Part shown: piece by piece, positions 43,767-52,370 of the stretch
Numbering within the stretch: position 1 is the first letter of the stretch
Layout of the letters: each line of letters opens with the position of its first letter
Assembly: GCA_963792075.1 (NCBI GenBank)
Contig: CAWBUW010000012.1
Coordinates: forward strand, 1,984,001 to 2,048,000
DNA: 64,000 nt
Origin: CAWBUW01 sp963792075
GTDB taxonomy: Bacteria > Chloroflexota > Anaerolineae > Anaerolineales > UBA4823
Direction of reading: 5' to 3'
The notes under the pieces: model-generated
Seen by the model: the letters and a program-made list of their open reading frames with translations, nothing else
What the model was told of the DNA's origin: nothing
The model's database searches: none
Translations under genes and position numbers: made by a program

Positions 43767-44622
43767 GTTGATCGGGATTCAGGTCAGGCTCGGCTGGCAC
43801 CGGGTTGCGCGGGTTGCTCCAGGCGGCGCCGTTCCATTGGAAGATCACCCCATCCTGGCCGACAGCCCAGGCCAGGGTATCTGAAACAATGGATACATCG
43901 TACAGGTTCTTGGAGGTAAAAGTGACCTGGTTTTCCCACAGTTTCGTGGAGGGATTCCATTTCAGCCAGGTGCCCAAACTACCCACTGCCAGGCCAAAGT
44001 TGTTGGCACTGTTGGCGGTGCTGGTGATCATATCCACGGCATAAATATCCCCGGCTCCGGTCACACTCTTAAGCGTCCAGGTAGTTCCGTTCCAGTAAAG
44101 CAGCGATCCGGTACTGGCAGAAGCCCAGCCGTTGGTCGCAGAAACAAAATGGATATCCCACAGGGTTTTAGTCGTGGGGCTGGTCTTTTTCTCCCAGGCG
44201 CTTCCATTCCATTTGAGCAGGGTGCCTGCATTCCCCACCGCCCAGACAAAGCTGGGAGAAAGAGCGTCGACAGCCAGTAAAGTGGCTGTGCTTGGACGGG
44301 AAGCCTCAGTCCAGGCGCTGCCGTTCCAGTACAAGATGGTCCCATCCTGACCCACCGCCCAGGCAGTGGTGGCGCTGTCGTAGGCTACCCCGTACAAGTC
44401 AGGCGTATAAAGGTCGCCTCCTACACTACTCAAGGTCTTGTAGTCTGAATAAGCCCCCGCGTTCGCAACCCAGGCATAGATCTTTGTGTTCTCCGGGGTA
44501 TATTCCTGGTTGGTCTGATCCAGGTGGATGGCGTATTCAGGCTGGTGGGCGTTGATGGTAGTGATCCCGGCTCCAACCGGATCGAAGGTTGCGCCCGACC
44601 CATCGACATGATCGAGATCCAT
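43756..44622 (-). CDS. Surface protein segment 4: beta-propeller
   Basis: 288 residues as read. At least six blades repeat the pattern WAVGxxGTILxWNGSxW (AWAVGQDGTILYWNGSAW, VWAVGNAGTLLKWNGSAW, GWASASTGSLLYWNGTTW and others), matching YCF48/BNR-like propellers used for binding. It ends at PDQHGE because of an extra base near 43773. The correct continuation is NPINMVSDTEGLAVG in segment 5. Confidence 0.65.
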   Translation of the reverse strand: MDLDHVDGSGATFDPVGAGITTINAHQPEYAIHLDQTNQEYTPENTKIYAWVANAGAYSDYKTLSSVGGDLYTPDLYGVAYDSATTAWAVGQDGTILYWNGSAWTEASRPSTATLLAVDALSPSFVWAVGNAGTLLKWNGSAWEKKTSPTTKTLWDIHFVSATNGWASASTGSLLYWNGTTWTLKSVTGAGDIYAVDMITSTANSANNFGLAVGSLGTWLKWNPSTKLWENQVTFTSKNLYDVSIVSDTLAWAVGQDGVIFQWNGAAWSNPRNPVPAEPDLNPDQHGE

Positions 44623-44686
44623 ATAGATCAGGAAATCAGCATCGGTAGTGGTGGCGTTGACCGGGAAGCCAACGTACCAGTAATCT

Positions 44687-45115
44687 TTATCCTGGCTGAT
44701 GTCCAGAGTTCGTCAGGTCGTTACCCGCCGCGACATCCAAGGCCGGGTCAGAGCCTACTTCCAACCGATTCGCCAGATTCCCAATCCCACGGCTGAGGGT
44801 CCAGGTCGCCTGGGAGGCGATCTGGAAGCGACTGCCTGTACTCCAGCCACCGCTTAATGGAACGCCATTGATCAGAGCGCGTACACGCCAGTAAAATGTG
44901 CCGTATCCCAAACGAAGTAAGTTGCGTTGAGCCAGGGCATCTGTTGGGGCGTACACTGGATAAGGTACTTCATCGGATAAAGCGATCTGAGTAAAAGCTG
45001 CATCCCGGCTGACCTGCACCAGGTAAGTCGTTGCGGTCTGCACGGGTTTCCATTCCAGGACAGGGGTCATCTCAACCAGTTCCAGGCCTTGCCTGGGCCG
45101 GAGTAGTTCAGGCAT
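44687..45115 (-). CDS. Surface protein segment 3: one Fn3-like unit
   Basis: 142 residues as read. One full Fn3-like unit (GLELVEMTPVLEWKPVQTATTYLVQVSRD, YGTFYWRVRALINGVP) and the start of the next domain. It ends at NSGHQPG. An extra base near 44707 separates it from LDISQDKDYWYVGFP in segment 4. Confidence 0.6.
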   Translation of the reverse strand: MPELLRPRQGLELVEMTPVLEWKPVQTATTYLVQVSRDAAFTQIALSDEVPYPVYAPTDALAQRNLLRLGYGTFYWRVRALINGVPLSGGWSTGSRFQIASQATWTLSRGIGNLANRLEVGSDPALDVAAGNDLTNSGHQPG

Positions 45116-45161
45116 AGCAGAGGCTTGGGTGGCGAAGGTGACAGTAATCCAGAGCGAAGGT

Positions 45162-46157
45162 TTAAAACGGCGTACGCCACACCTGGCTGTCGTAATTCAG
45201 TGGCTGGTTGTATTCGTTGGCCGGGGTTACTTTCCAGTAATAGTCCACGCCAACGACAGGTGTAAAGGGATTGCTTACCGTGGGGGCAGCCCCCAGGTTT
45301 TCGGTCGAAGTCTGCCAGACAAAGGAATTGAAGTTCGGATCTGTCCCGACGGTGACCGTGTACTGAGCTGCCCAGATGGCGCCGTCCACTGCGCTGTACA
45401 GGCGGTGCCACAGGAAGAGAGGCAGCGCGGCAGTCCGGTCTTCCTGGGGCCCTAACAATTCTCGTGGCTGGGTAGGGTAGTAATAATAGGGATAGATCAG
45501 CTCAGGGGAATTATTATATCCACTGCTGCGGAATGAGAATGAGTTGCTGGGTTTGCTGGGATTGTTATTCTTATCGTAAGGGGTTACCCGCCAGTAATAG
45601 AGCTCTCCAGCAGGGAGGATGCTCTCGTAATTTTCGGGGGTATAGAATGGATTGGAGGTTGTTCCAGTTTCTTTCGGTGTGCCAAACCCAGGATCATTAT
45701 CGAACTCGATTTTGTAGTAACTGGCCCCGGCGACGGGAGTCCAACTGAAGAAGGGAAAACGCACGTATTGGAAGCCATCCGTGGGGGTCAGCAAGGTGGG
45801 TTTAAGGTACCACTGCTTTTGAAAAGTAAACGTATCGCTCCAGGGTGTCAGCGAAACCCCCGAGATCACCTGTACATGCCAGTAAAAGTTAACGTCATTG
45901 GGTAAAGCGCTGACCGGGGTATAAGACGTGTTTTCTGTCTCGATACTGGTCTTGCCAGTGCTGAAATCAGAAGAGGTAGCGTACTCCAGCCGGTAGCGCT
46001 GGGCGCCTTTCACCGCGGTCCAACGGAAATTCGGCGTGAATGTGGGGTAGGAATTGTTGGTTGGCTCAAGCAAGGTCGGCGCGGTGCTGTACTGGCTGTC
46101 AAAAGGCCGGATCTCACTGGGCATCCCGCTGCCGCCGGCAGGATCCAGCGGGGTCAC
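45162..46157 (-). CDS. Surface protein segment 2: Fn3-like units
   Basis: 331 residues as read, with homologous sequence also upstream of its first ATG. It contains three to four Fn3-like units (APTLLEPTNNSYPTFTPNFRW, PTLLTPTDGFQYVRFPFFSW, YYWRVTPYDKNNNP). It stops after VWRTPF because of one extra base in the AAAA run at 45164-45167 (forward strand). Removing that base continues into segment 3 as FKPSLWITVTF. Confidence 0.65.
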   Translation of the reverse strand: MTPLDPAGGSGMPSEIRPFDSQYSTAPTLLEPTNNSYPTFTPNFRWTAVKGAQRYRLEYATSSDFSTGKTSIETENTSYTPVSALPNDVNFYWHVQVISGVSLTPWSDTFTFQKQWYLKPTLLTPTDGFQYVRFPFFSWTPVAGASYYKIEFDNDPGFGTPKETGTTSNPFYTPENYESILPAGELYYWRVTPYDKNNNPSKPSNSFSFRSSGYNNSPELIYPYYYYPTQPRELLGPQEDRTAALPLFLWHRLYSAVDGAIWAAQYTVTVGTDPNFNSFVWQTSTENLGAAPTVSNPFTPVVGVDYYWKVTPANEYNQPLNYDSQVWRTPF

Positions 46158-46794
46158 CCGCCAATAATAAGCGCCATTGGCCAGCTTGTCTTTGGGTTGG
46201 TGTTGCGTGGCAATCGTAGTGGCGGTATATTTGATGTTCGTATCGAAGGCGGTCTCGCTGGAAGAGATCTTGAAACTTGTACTGCACAGCGCCGGTCACA
46301 GGTTCCCATGAAAATGTATTGTAAAAGTCCAGGGCCTGGTTGGCTAAGGGTGAGATCAAAACCGGCTGGGTGGCCAAACCGGACCAATCTCGGTTGAAAC
46401 TCCAAGGATTGCTGTACGCGCTGATGGTGGGCGCTTCCACGCGCACATGCCAGAACCAATCTCCCTTTGTCAGTGAGGAGGTGATAGGTGCATAACGTGG
46501 GAACTCAGTTGTGATAAAAAGGGCTACGGTGGAGAAGCCAATGTTGTTGCTGATTTCGAAACGATATTTGGTGGCTCCTGCCACAGGTTCCCATTCAAAA
46601 ACCGGGATTCCCAGCGGAGTATCATCAGTCGCCACGACGGTCGCGCCATCTATAGGCGCGGTCAAGATAGGGGCGTCGATTGCCAGGGCAGTGAAGGTTC
46701 CTAAGGGCGAAAGTATCAGGCTGATGACGCACAGCGAAAGGAAAACCTTCTTCATTGCAGCCAGTTTCCGACCGGATTTGGTTTTTGTGATCAT
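46114..46794 (-). CDS. Surface protein segment 1: signal peptide and first Fn3-like units
   Basis: As read, 226 residues. A signal peptide (core VFLSLCVISLILSPLG, cleavage near ALA) and two Fn3-like units (APILTAPIDGATV, PVFEWEPVAGATKYRFEI; QPVLISPLANQ, FSWEPVTGAVQYKF). After QYKFQ the frame drifts into unrelated sequence. One extra base near 46269 separates it from segment 2, which continues ISSSETAFDTN. Confidence 0.65.
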   Translation of the reverse strand: MITKTKSGRKLAAMKKVFLSLCVISLILSPLGTFTALAIDAPILTAPIDGATVVATDDTPLGIPVFEWEPVAGATKYRFEISNNIGFSTVALFITTEFPRYAPITSSLTKGDWFWHVRVEAPTISAYSNPWSFNRDWSGLATQPVLISPLANQALDFYNTFSWEPVTGAVQYKFQDLFQRDRLRYEHQIYRHYDCHATPTQRQAGQWRLLLAGDPAGSCRRQRDAQ

Positions 46795-46809
46795 TTTATC
46801 CTCCCTCAT

Positions 46810-46838
46810 ATTTTAGGATGTTTAGAGTGGGGTTACAA
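46810..46838 (-). promoter_or_regulatory. Promoter of the surface-protein gene
   Basis: On the reverse strand TTGTAA (46833-46838) and TAAAAT (46810-46815) are separated by 17 bases. Transcription would start close to the GGGAGG ribosome site. Confidence 0.5.
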
Positions 46839-46911
46839 AGGCATAATGTAATTATTATTATCATAGCTTAATTTATGAAAATCTGCTAATTAGAAGCTCC
46901 AATGCGTGTAT

Positions 46912-46970
46912 GTCAGTTTGGGGGTGCCGCACGCTGCGCAAAGCGCAGCGTGCGGCACCCCCAAACTGAC
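46912..46970. repeat. Perfect 28-bp palindrome with AAA triloop in divergent gap
   Basis: Arms beginning GTCAGTTTGGGGGTGCC and ending ACGCTGCGC are exact complements around AAA. It is upstream of both the surface-protein gene and the pheS leader and ends eight bases before the pheS -35 box. The tip ACGCTGCGC is shared with the palindrome at 14221. Confidence 0.93.
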
Positions 46971-46978
46971 GCGCCCTC

Positions 46979-47006
46979 TTGACAGGAATTTGTTTTCGCG
47001 GATAAT
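46979..47006 (+). promoter_or_regulatory. Promoter of the pheST T-box leader
   Basis: TTGACA at 46979-46984 and GATAAT at 47001-47006, 16 bases apart. Transcription would start near 47013, at the foot of the T-box stem I. Confidence 0.65.
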
Positions 47007-47012
47007 TGAAAC

Positions 47013-47316
47013 CAATCCAATACAGGCGTTGACGGAGAAAAGTACGCTGTGCTGAAGCCGACAGGAAAGCTCGGGGCGAAGACTGAGACCCCGGCGCGGG
47101 AGAAGCAGGCAGAAGTTCGCTCTTGAGCCGGCCTGGGGAACGGCCGTGAAGGACACGGCCCAGTAGTCAGGCCCGCAGCCCCAGCGTTAGCAGGGGAACC
47201 AATCGTAGGGCGGAATCGCCCGGCCGTTGGAGTTGAGTGGGCTGTGCAAACTGCCAGCCAAGCGGGGTGGTACCGCGGGAGATTTTTCCCGTCCCCATAG
47301 GGACGGGAGTTTGTTT
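47013..47316 (+). ncRNA. T-box riboswitch (Phe) controlling pheST
   Basis: The leader carries the hallmark T-box GGGGTGGTACCGCGGGA at 47264-47280, with the TGGT (47268-47271) that pairs with the free CCA end of uncharged tRNA. A terminator follows (CCCGTCCC 47288-47295 with GGGACGGG 47300-47307, then a T-rich run). Stem I begins near GACGGAGAAAAGTA, and a TTC triplet at 47116-47118 is a candidate Phe specifier. Uncharged tRNA-Phe would favour the antiterminator and permit pheS expression. Specifier placement is my reading by eye. Confidence 0.9.
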
Positions 47317-47329
47317 TAAAGGAGTGGGT

Positions 47330-48355
47330 ATGATCGCTGAACTGGAGAAAATCATGCAAACCGCGCTGGCTGCGCTTGACGGCATAGCGGATGAAGCCGC
47401 GCTGGAAGCCTGGCGCGTGGCGCACCTGGGGCGCAGCTCGCCGTTGATGCAGGTCTTTGACCGCCTGGGCAGCCTGGCTAAGGAAGAGCGCCCGGTGATC
47501 GGCAAGCGGGCGAACGAGGTCAAGCGTAGCCTGGAAGCCCGCCTGGAAGAGCTGAACGCATCGCTGCGTATGCAGGTCTTACAGCGCTCGCTTCAGGGCG
47601 AGCATCTGGATGTAACCTTGCCCGGACGTCCCCAGGCGACCGGACGGCTGCATCCCAGCACGCAAATCCTGCGGCGCATTTATGCCATCTTTGCGGAGAT
47701 GGGGTTCCAAGTGTATCGCTCACGTGAAGTGGAGAGCGATGAATATAACTTCGAGCTGCTCAACATCCCCTCACACCATCCGGCACGCGACATGTGGGAT
47801 ACCTTCCATACGTTGACCCCCGGTGTACTGCTGCGTACGCACACTTCGCCCGGCCAGATCCATGTCATGCGCGAGCAGGCGCCGAACCCGGTCCGGGTGA
47901 TCCTGCCGGGTATGTGTTTCCGTTACGAGCAGGTCAGCGCCCGCAAAGAGATCCAATTCAACCAGGTGGAAGGACTGGTCGTGGGGGAGAACATCACTTT
48001 TGGGGACCTGAAGGGCACGCTGGCCGATTTCGTCAGGCGTATGTTCAACCCGGATGCGCGCATGCGCTTCCGCGCCTCGCACTTCCCGTTCACCGAGCCA
48101 AGCGCCGAAGTGGATGTGGAATGCTTCATCTGCGGAGGCAAAGGCTGCGCAGTGTGCTCGAGCAGTGGCTGGTTAGAGATCCTGGGCTGCGGTATGGTGC
48201 ATCCCACCGTGCTGCGCAACGGCGGCTATGACCCCGAGCGTTTCACGGGTTACGCCTTCGGTATGGGCCCTGAGCGGATTGCGATGCTGCGCTACCGGAT
48301 CAATGATATCCGTTATTTCTGGGCAAACGATTTGCGTTTCTTGGAGCAGTTCTAA
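47330..48355 (+). CDS. pheS: Phenylalanyl-tRNA synthetase, alpha subunit
   Basis: 341 residues from the ATG at 47330 (AAAGGAG upstream, after the T-box terminator). An N-terminal coiled coil (about 1-85) precedes the class II catalytic core with HPARDMWDTFHT, the RTHTSPGQI motif, FRASHFPFTEPSAEVDV and the end GMGPERIAMLRYRINDIR. A short Cys-containing CFICGGKGCAVC loop is present as in many bacterial PheS. It forms an alpha2-beta2 enzyme with PheT. Repressed when tRNA-Phe is charged, through the T-box. Confidence 0.96.
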   Translation: MIAELEKIMQTALAALDGIADEAALEAWRVAHLGRSSPLMQVFDRLGSLAKEERPVIGKRANEVKRSLEARLEELNASLRMQVLQRSLQGEHLDVTLPGRPQATGRLHPSTQILRRIYAIFAEMGFQVYRSREVESDEYNFELLNIPSHHPARDMWDTFHTLTPGVLLRTHTSPGQIHVMREQAPNPVRVILPGMCFRYEQVSARKEIQFNQVEGLVVGENITFGDLKGTLADFVRRMFNPDARMRFRASHFPFTEPSAEVDVECFICGGKGCAVCSSSGWLEILGCGMVHPTVLRNGGYDPERFTGYAFGMGPERIAMLRYRINDIRYFWANDLRFLEQF

Positions 48356-48356
48356 A

Positions 48357-50890
48357 ATGAAAGTACCTATTTCCTGGGTTAAGATTTTGTCCAAATCACC
48401 CTGCCTCTGGATGAGCTGGCACGTCGCATGACGATGGCCGGCCTGGAGGTGGAGGAGATCCAATACGTTGGCTTGCCTATGCCTGCGGCTGGCAGCCACG
48501 TGGAAGTTAAGATCAGCGGGATCAGTTGGCAGCGCGACAAGATCGTGGTAGCCGAGATCCTGGAAGTGATGCCGCATCCGAACGCCGACCGCCTGACTCT
48601 GTGTCGCTTGAATGATGGCGAGCGTGAGCATGTGATTCTCACGGGCGCACCGAACCTGTTTGAATATAAGGGCCAGGGCCCACTGCCGGCATCCATAAAG
48701 GTGGCTTATGCCAAAGAAGGCGCCCAGATCTACGATGGGCACCAACCCGGGCAAGTGCTTACCACCTTGAAACGCGCCAAAATCCGCGGCGTAAAGTCTT
48801 ACTCCATGGTCTGTTCGGAGAAAGAACTGGGCATCTCAGAGGAACACGAAGGCATCATCATTCTGCCGGCAGACGCGCCGGTGGGTGCGCCGCTGGTGGA
48901 CTATATCGGCGATGCGGTGCTAAGCGTGGCCATTACGCCGAATATCGCCCGCGTGGCAAATATCCTGGGCATGGCGCGCGAAATTGCCGCGCTGACCGGC
49001 CAGTCTCTGCGCCAGCCGGACTACCAGGTCCTGGCCGGAGGGCCATCTGTAGAGGGTAAAGCTTCCATCGATATCCGCAGCCCAGAGCTTAACCCGCGCT
49101 TTGTACTGGGACTGATTGAAGGCATCGAAATCAAACCTAGCTCTTTCGAGGCACAACGCCGGCTGCGGCTGGCGGGCATGCGCCCGATCAACAATATTGT
49201 GGACGCAACCAACTATGCGATGTTGGAAGTTGGCGAACCGCTGCATGCATTTGATTATGACGTGCTGGTATCACGGGCGGGTGGGAAAATGCCCACCATC
49301 ATCACCCGCACGGCTGCGCCCGGCGAACGCCTGACTACATTGGACGGTGTGGAACACAAATTGGATGACTTCACCGTATTGGTCTGCGACGCTGCCGGGG
49401 CGCTTTCGATTGCAGGTGTGATGGGCGGCGCCGAATCCGAGGTGACCAGCGAAACCAGGCGCGTCTTGCTGGAAGGTGCGGCGTGGAATTTCATCAATAT
49501 TCGCCGTACCGTAACCGCACAAAAGATGGCCTCGGAAGCTGCTTACCGCTTCTCGCGCGGAGTACATCCGGCGATGGCAGAGCGGGGGGTGCGGCGCGGC
49601 CTGGATCTGATGCGCCAGTGGTCGGGCGGTGTGGTTTGCCAGGGGCTGGTAGATAACTACCCGCTGCCGGCGCAGGATCCGGTGGTGACAGTCACGCACC
49701 ACGACGTGCGCCGTGCTTTGGGGATCGACCTGCCCACGGAGGAAATGGCTGCCATCCTGCGCAGCCTGGAGTTCGGCGTGGAAGTGGTGGGCGATTCGGT
49801 GCAGGCGCACACGCCAGATCACCGCCTGGATATTTCCGCGGGGTTGATTGGCGTGGCTGACCTGATGGAAGAAATCGCCCGCATCTATGGCTATGACCGT
49901 ATCCCAGAGACGCGCATGGCTTCAGCGCTTCCGCCACAGCGTAACAACCGTGAGCTGGAAATCGAGGAGCGCGTGCGTGATCTGCTGGTGGGGGTGGACT
50001 TGCAGGAAGTGGTCAACTACCGTCTGACGCACCCTGAGCGCGAAAGCCGCCGGCTGGCGCCAGACTCCCCGTCGGATGACCGGCCTTATATCACACTGGC
50101 AAACCCGATTGCCAGTGACCGCACGGTGCTGCGCCACAGTCTCTTATCTGGATTGTTCGAAAACCTGGAGCGTAACGCACGCCTGCGCGAACGAATTGGG
50201 CTTTTCGAGATTGGCCCGGTGTTCCTGTCGAGTGAAGAAGGTGACTTACCCGATGAGATTGTGCAGTTGGGGATTGTCTTGACCGGGCTACGCAGCTTCC
50301 CCGGCTGGCAGAGTACAGATAATACAACAATGGATTTGTTCGACCTGAAAGGCATGGTGCAGGCGCTGGCAGATGGCTTGCACATCTTGGATGTGAAATA
50401 CGAAACCTGGCACGATCCGGTGTTCCATCCGGGGAAGTGCGCCCGGGTGATGGCCGGCGAACAACAGATCGGGGTATTGGGTGAGGTGCATCCACAGGTG
50501 CACGAGCGTTATGATTGGCCGGACTCACCTGTGCTGGGAGCCTGGTTCCGCCTGGACGCGCTGCTGGCGATGGTCCCGGAGCGCTATGAAACCCGGCCGG
50601 TGCCAGAATACCCGCCTGTCCTGGAAGACCTGGCGGTGGTCGTCGATGAAACCATCCCGGCGGAAAAAGTCGCGGAGTTGATCCGCCAGGCCGGGGGCAA
50701 GGTGGTAGCCAACGTGCGCCTGTTCGACGTGTACCGCGCGGCACAGCTTGGGCCGGGTAAAAAGAGCCTGGCCTACAGCCTGGCTTTCCAGGCTTCTGAC
50801 CGTACGCTGACGGATAAGGATGTCAGCGGCATCCGCCAGCGCATCCTGCGCCGCTTGGAGCAAGAGCTGGGTGCAAAGCTGCGCCAGTAA
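48357..50890 (+). CDS. pheT: Phenylalanyl-tRNA synthetase, beta subunit (N-terminal frameshift)
   Basis: Starts two bases after pheS with MKVPISWVK, the family opening. One G is missing after AAG near 48383. Restoring it gives DFVQITLPLDELARRMT and joins the long frame that begins at 48428. The remainder is full length (about 844 residues corrected): tRNA-binding domain, B3/B4 editing domain, B5, core and the C-terminal ferredoxin-fold anticodon domain (YPPVLEDLAVVVDE). PheT is essential and this is the T-box-controlled copy, so the indel is almost certainly a sequence error. Confidence 0.93.
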
Positions 50891-50904
50891 ATGTATTTTT
50901 ACAC

Positions 50905-50931
50905 GGTGGAGCCGGTCGCACCGGCTCCACC
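50905..50931. terminator. Perfect 12-bp hairpin between convergent pheT and hydrolase genes
   Basis: GGTGGAGCCGGT and exact complement around CGC. It is in the 49-base gap between two stop codons. U-tracts are weak on both strands. It has a triloop like the palindrome family, but the loop is not all purine. Confidence 0.65.
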
Positions 50932-50939
50932 ATATAGAT

Positions 50940-52349
50940 TTAAGGCAATGCTCCAAACACCATCTCGGGATAAGCCTCAGACGGCGACTGGAGCAGGGTG
51001 CCTGGGCCGCCGCGCAGGGTTTTATCGAAGAAGTCCACGGCGAAATCACTGGTGATCTGTAAGGCGCGAGGGCCGTTGATAGGGCCTTTCAGGCCGAGAG
51101 AAGCAGCTAGAGGCGAGAGCATGGGAATATCGGTGAAATCGTAATGGGCGGCGCCGAGCAGGGTAATTTCCTGCGCTTGCGGCGAGGCCGGCAAGATTTT
51201 GGCGAAGAGACGGTTGTTCTTTTCGGTGGGCCAAAGCTCGCTGAACAGGAAGAGGAAAGGCTGCGGCAAGCCTTGCTGCAGGACCATATTTGAGACCGGG
51301 GTCAGGTAGGCATCGAGGCCGAGACCGGCAGTGCAGCGCGGGTCACGACCGCAAAATTCCACGGCTGCCCCGCCGCCTGTGGAATGACCGGAGACGCCGA
51401 TGCGGCTCAAATCTAACTGGCCGGTCAGGCGGCCAGAGGGATCGTTTTCATTCCAAACAGCCAGTGTATCCAGCACGAAACTGATATCGCCAGCCCACTG
51501 GTCGACGAGCAGATCGGCGGCCGGCTCGAGGATTTCTGCAGGATCATCCAGAGGCAGGGCGCGCGGGTTGTTATACGCCACGCGACCATCTGGGAACACG
51601 ACTACCTGCGCGCCATACGTATGATCGATGGCGACTACGACATAGCCCTGGCTGGCAAGCGCCTCCATCAGGAAAGTGGACTGCACGCGCAGTCCGCTCC
51701 AGCCGTGGGAGAAGAAGATGACCGGGTAAGGTGCACCGGATGTATCGAGCGGCGCATCGGGGTAGGAATTGCTATGTACCAGCGCAACGTGGTCGAGGAA
51801 AAAGCGGGGGAAACCCAGGTACTTGGCCATGGCCGGGCCAACGATGTCCGCATGGTCAATCCAGGGACCAGGGCGGGCGCCAGGCTCAGGGCTGGCCGGG
51901 TACCAGAACTGCACCATGATGGCGCGTGGTTCATCCCGGCCGGAATACAATTCCTGGCGCGAAGTATCTATGAGCGGGATGGAAAAGGTACCCACCTGGT
52001 AAGGCCCTTTGGGTGGGGATAAGGATGGCACGGGTAATAAGACCGGCGGTAAGGTGAACACCACCAACAACACCAGGCCGAGCAGGCTCAACCTGTGCCT
52101 GATCGTAGGGTGGCTTGTAGCCCCGCCCTTCAGGGTGGGGACAGCGAACAACAGGAGCGTTAATCCCAGGGCATACAGCGGGAGCATCTGCCAGCGGTAT
52201 TTTTCAATCCATAGGTGGACGAGCAGCGCCAGTAACAGCGCCAGCGGTAGGATGGCTGCTACCAGGCGGTTGCGTGGGCGGGATGAAGTGAAGAACAGGA
52301 ACAGGTTACCGGCGATCAGGATGGCGAGAGTAATCTCTAGTGGGCGCAT
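50940..52349 (-). CDS. Membrane-anchored alpha/beta hydrolase, PAF-acetylhydrolase-like
   Basis: 469 residues. Four membrane spans (about 1-110) precede a hydrolase domain: the nucleophile Ser in GVSGHSTGGGAA, an Asp region GLGLDAY and the His in GAAHYDFTD match platelet-activating-factor acetylhydrolase II-like enzymes. FFSHGWSG forms the oxyanion site. It probably cleaves an ester of a lipid or carbohydrate outside the membrane. It starts about 20 bases after the Hcy/MTHFR gene on the same strand, although a role in methionine metabolism is not apparent. Confidence 0.78.
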   Translation of the reverse strand: MRPLEITLAILIAGNLFLFFTSSRPRNRLVAAILPLALLLALLVHLWIEKYRWQMLPLYALGLTLLLFAVPTLKGGATSHPTIRHRLSLLGLVLLVVFTLPPVLLPVPSLSPPKGPYQVGTFSIPLIDTSRQELYSGRDEPRAIMVQFWYPASPEPGARPGPWIDHADIVGPAMAKYLGFPRFFLDHVALVHSNSYPDAPLDTSGAPYPVIFFSHGWSGLRVQSTFLMEALASQGYVVVAIDHTYGAQVVVFPDGRVAYNNPRALPLDDPAEILEPAADLLVDQWAGDISFVLDTLAVWNENDPSGRLTGQLDLSRIGVSGHSTGGGAAVEFCGRDPRCTAGLGLDAYLTPVSNMVLQQGLPQPFLFLFSELWPTEKNNRLFAKILPASPQAQEITLLGAAHYDFTDIPMLSPLAASLGLKGPINGPRALQITSDFAVDFFDKTLRGGPGTLLQSPSEAYPEMVFGALP

Positions 52350-52370
52350 GGGTTTACTCCTCCTTCTTGG

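Larger units (their letters stand above)
42135..46794 (-). other. Giant Fn3/beta-propeller surface protein gene, split by four frameshifts
   Basis: Taken as one gene from the ATG at 46794 (GGGAGG upstream) to 42135, it would encode about 1551 residues. A signal peptide is followed by about eight Fn3-like sandwich units (LLSPxxGxxxxxxPxFxWxPVxGA...YxLQVAxD), a six-bladed YCF48/BNR-like propeller in the middle, and more Fn3-like units. It ends in VYIPLIKR. Four single-base insertions, near 46269, 45164-45167, 44707 and 43773, break it into five open frames. The total of 4660 bases minus four is a multiple of three. Probably one intact gene with assembly errors; secreted and cell-surface attached. 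Confidence 0.75.
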
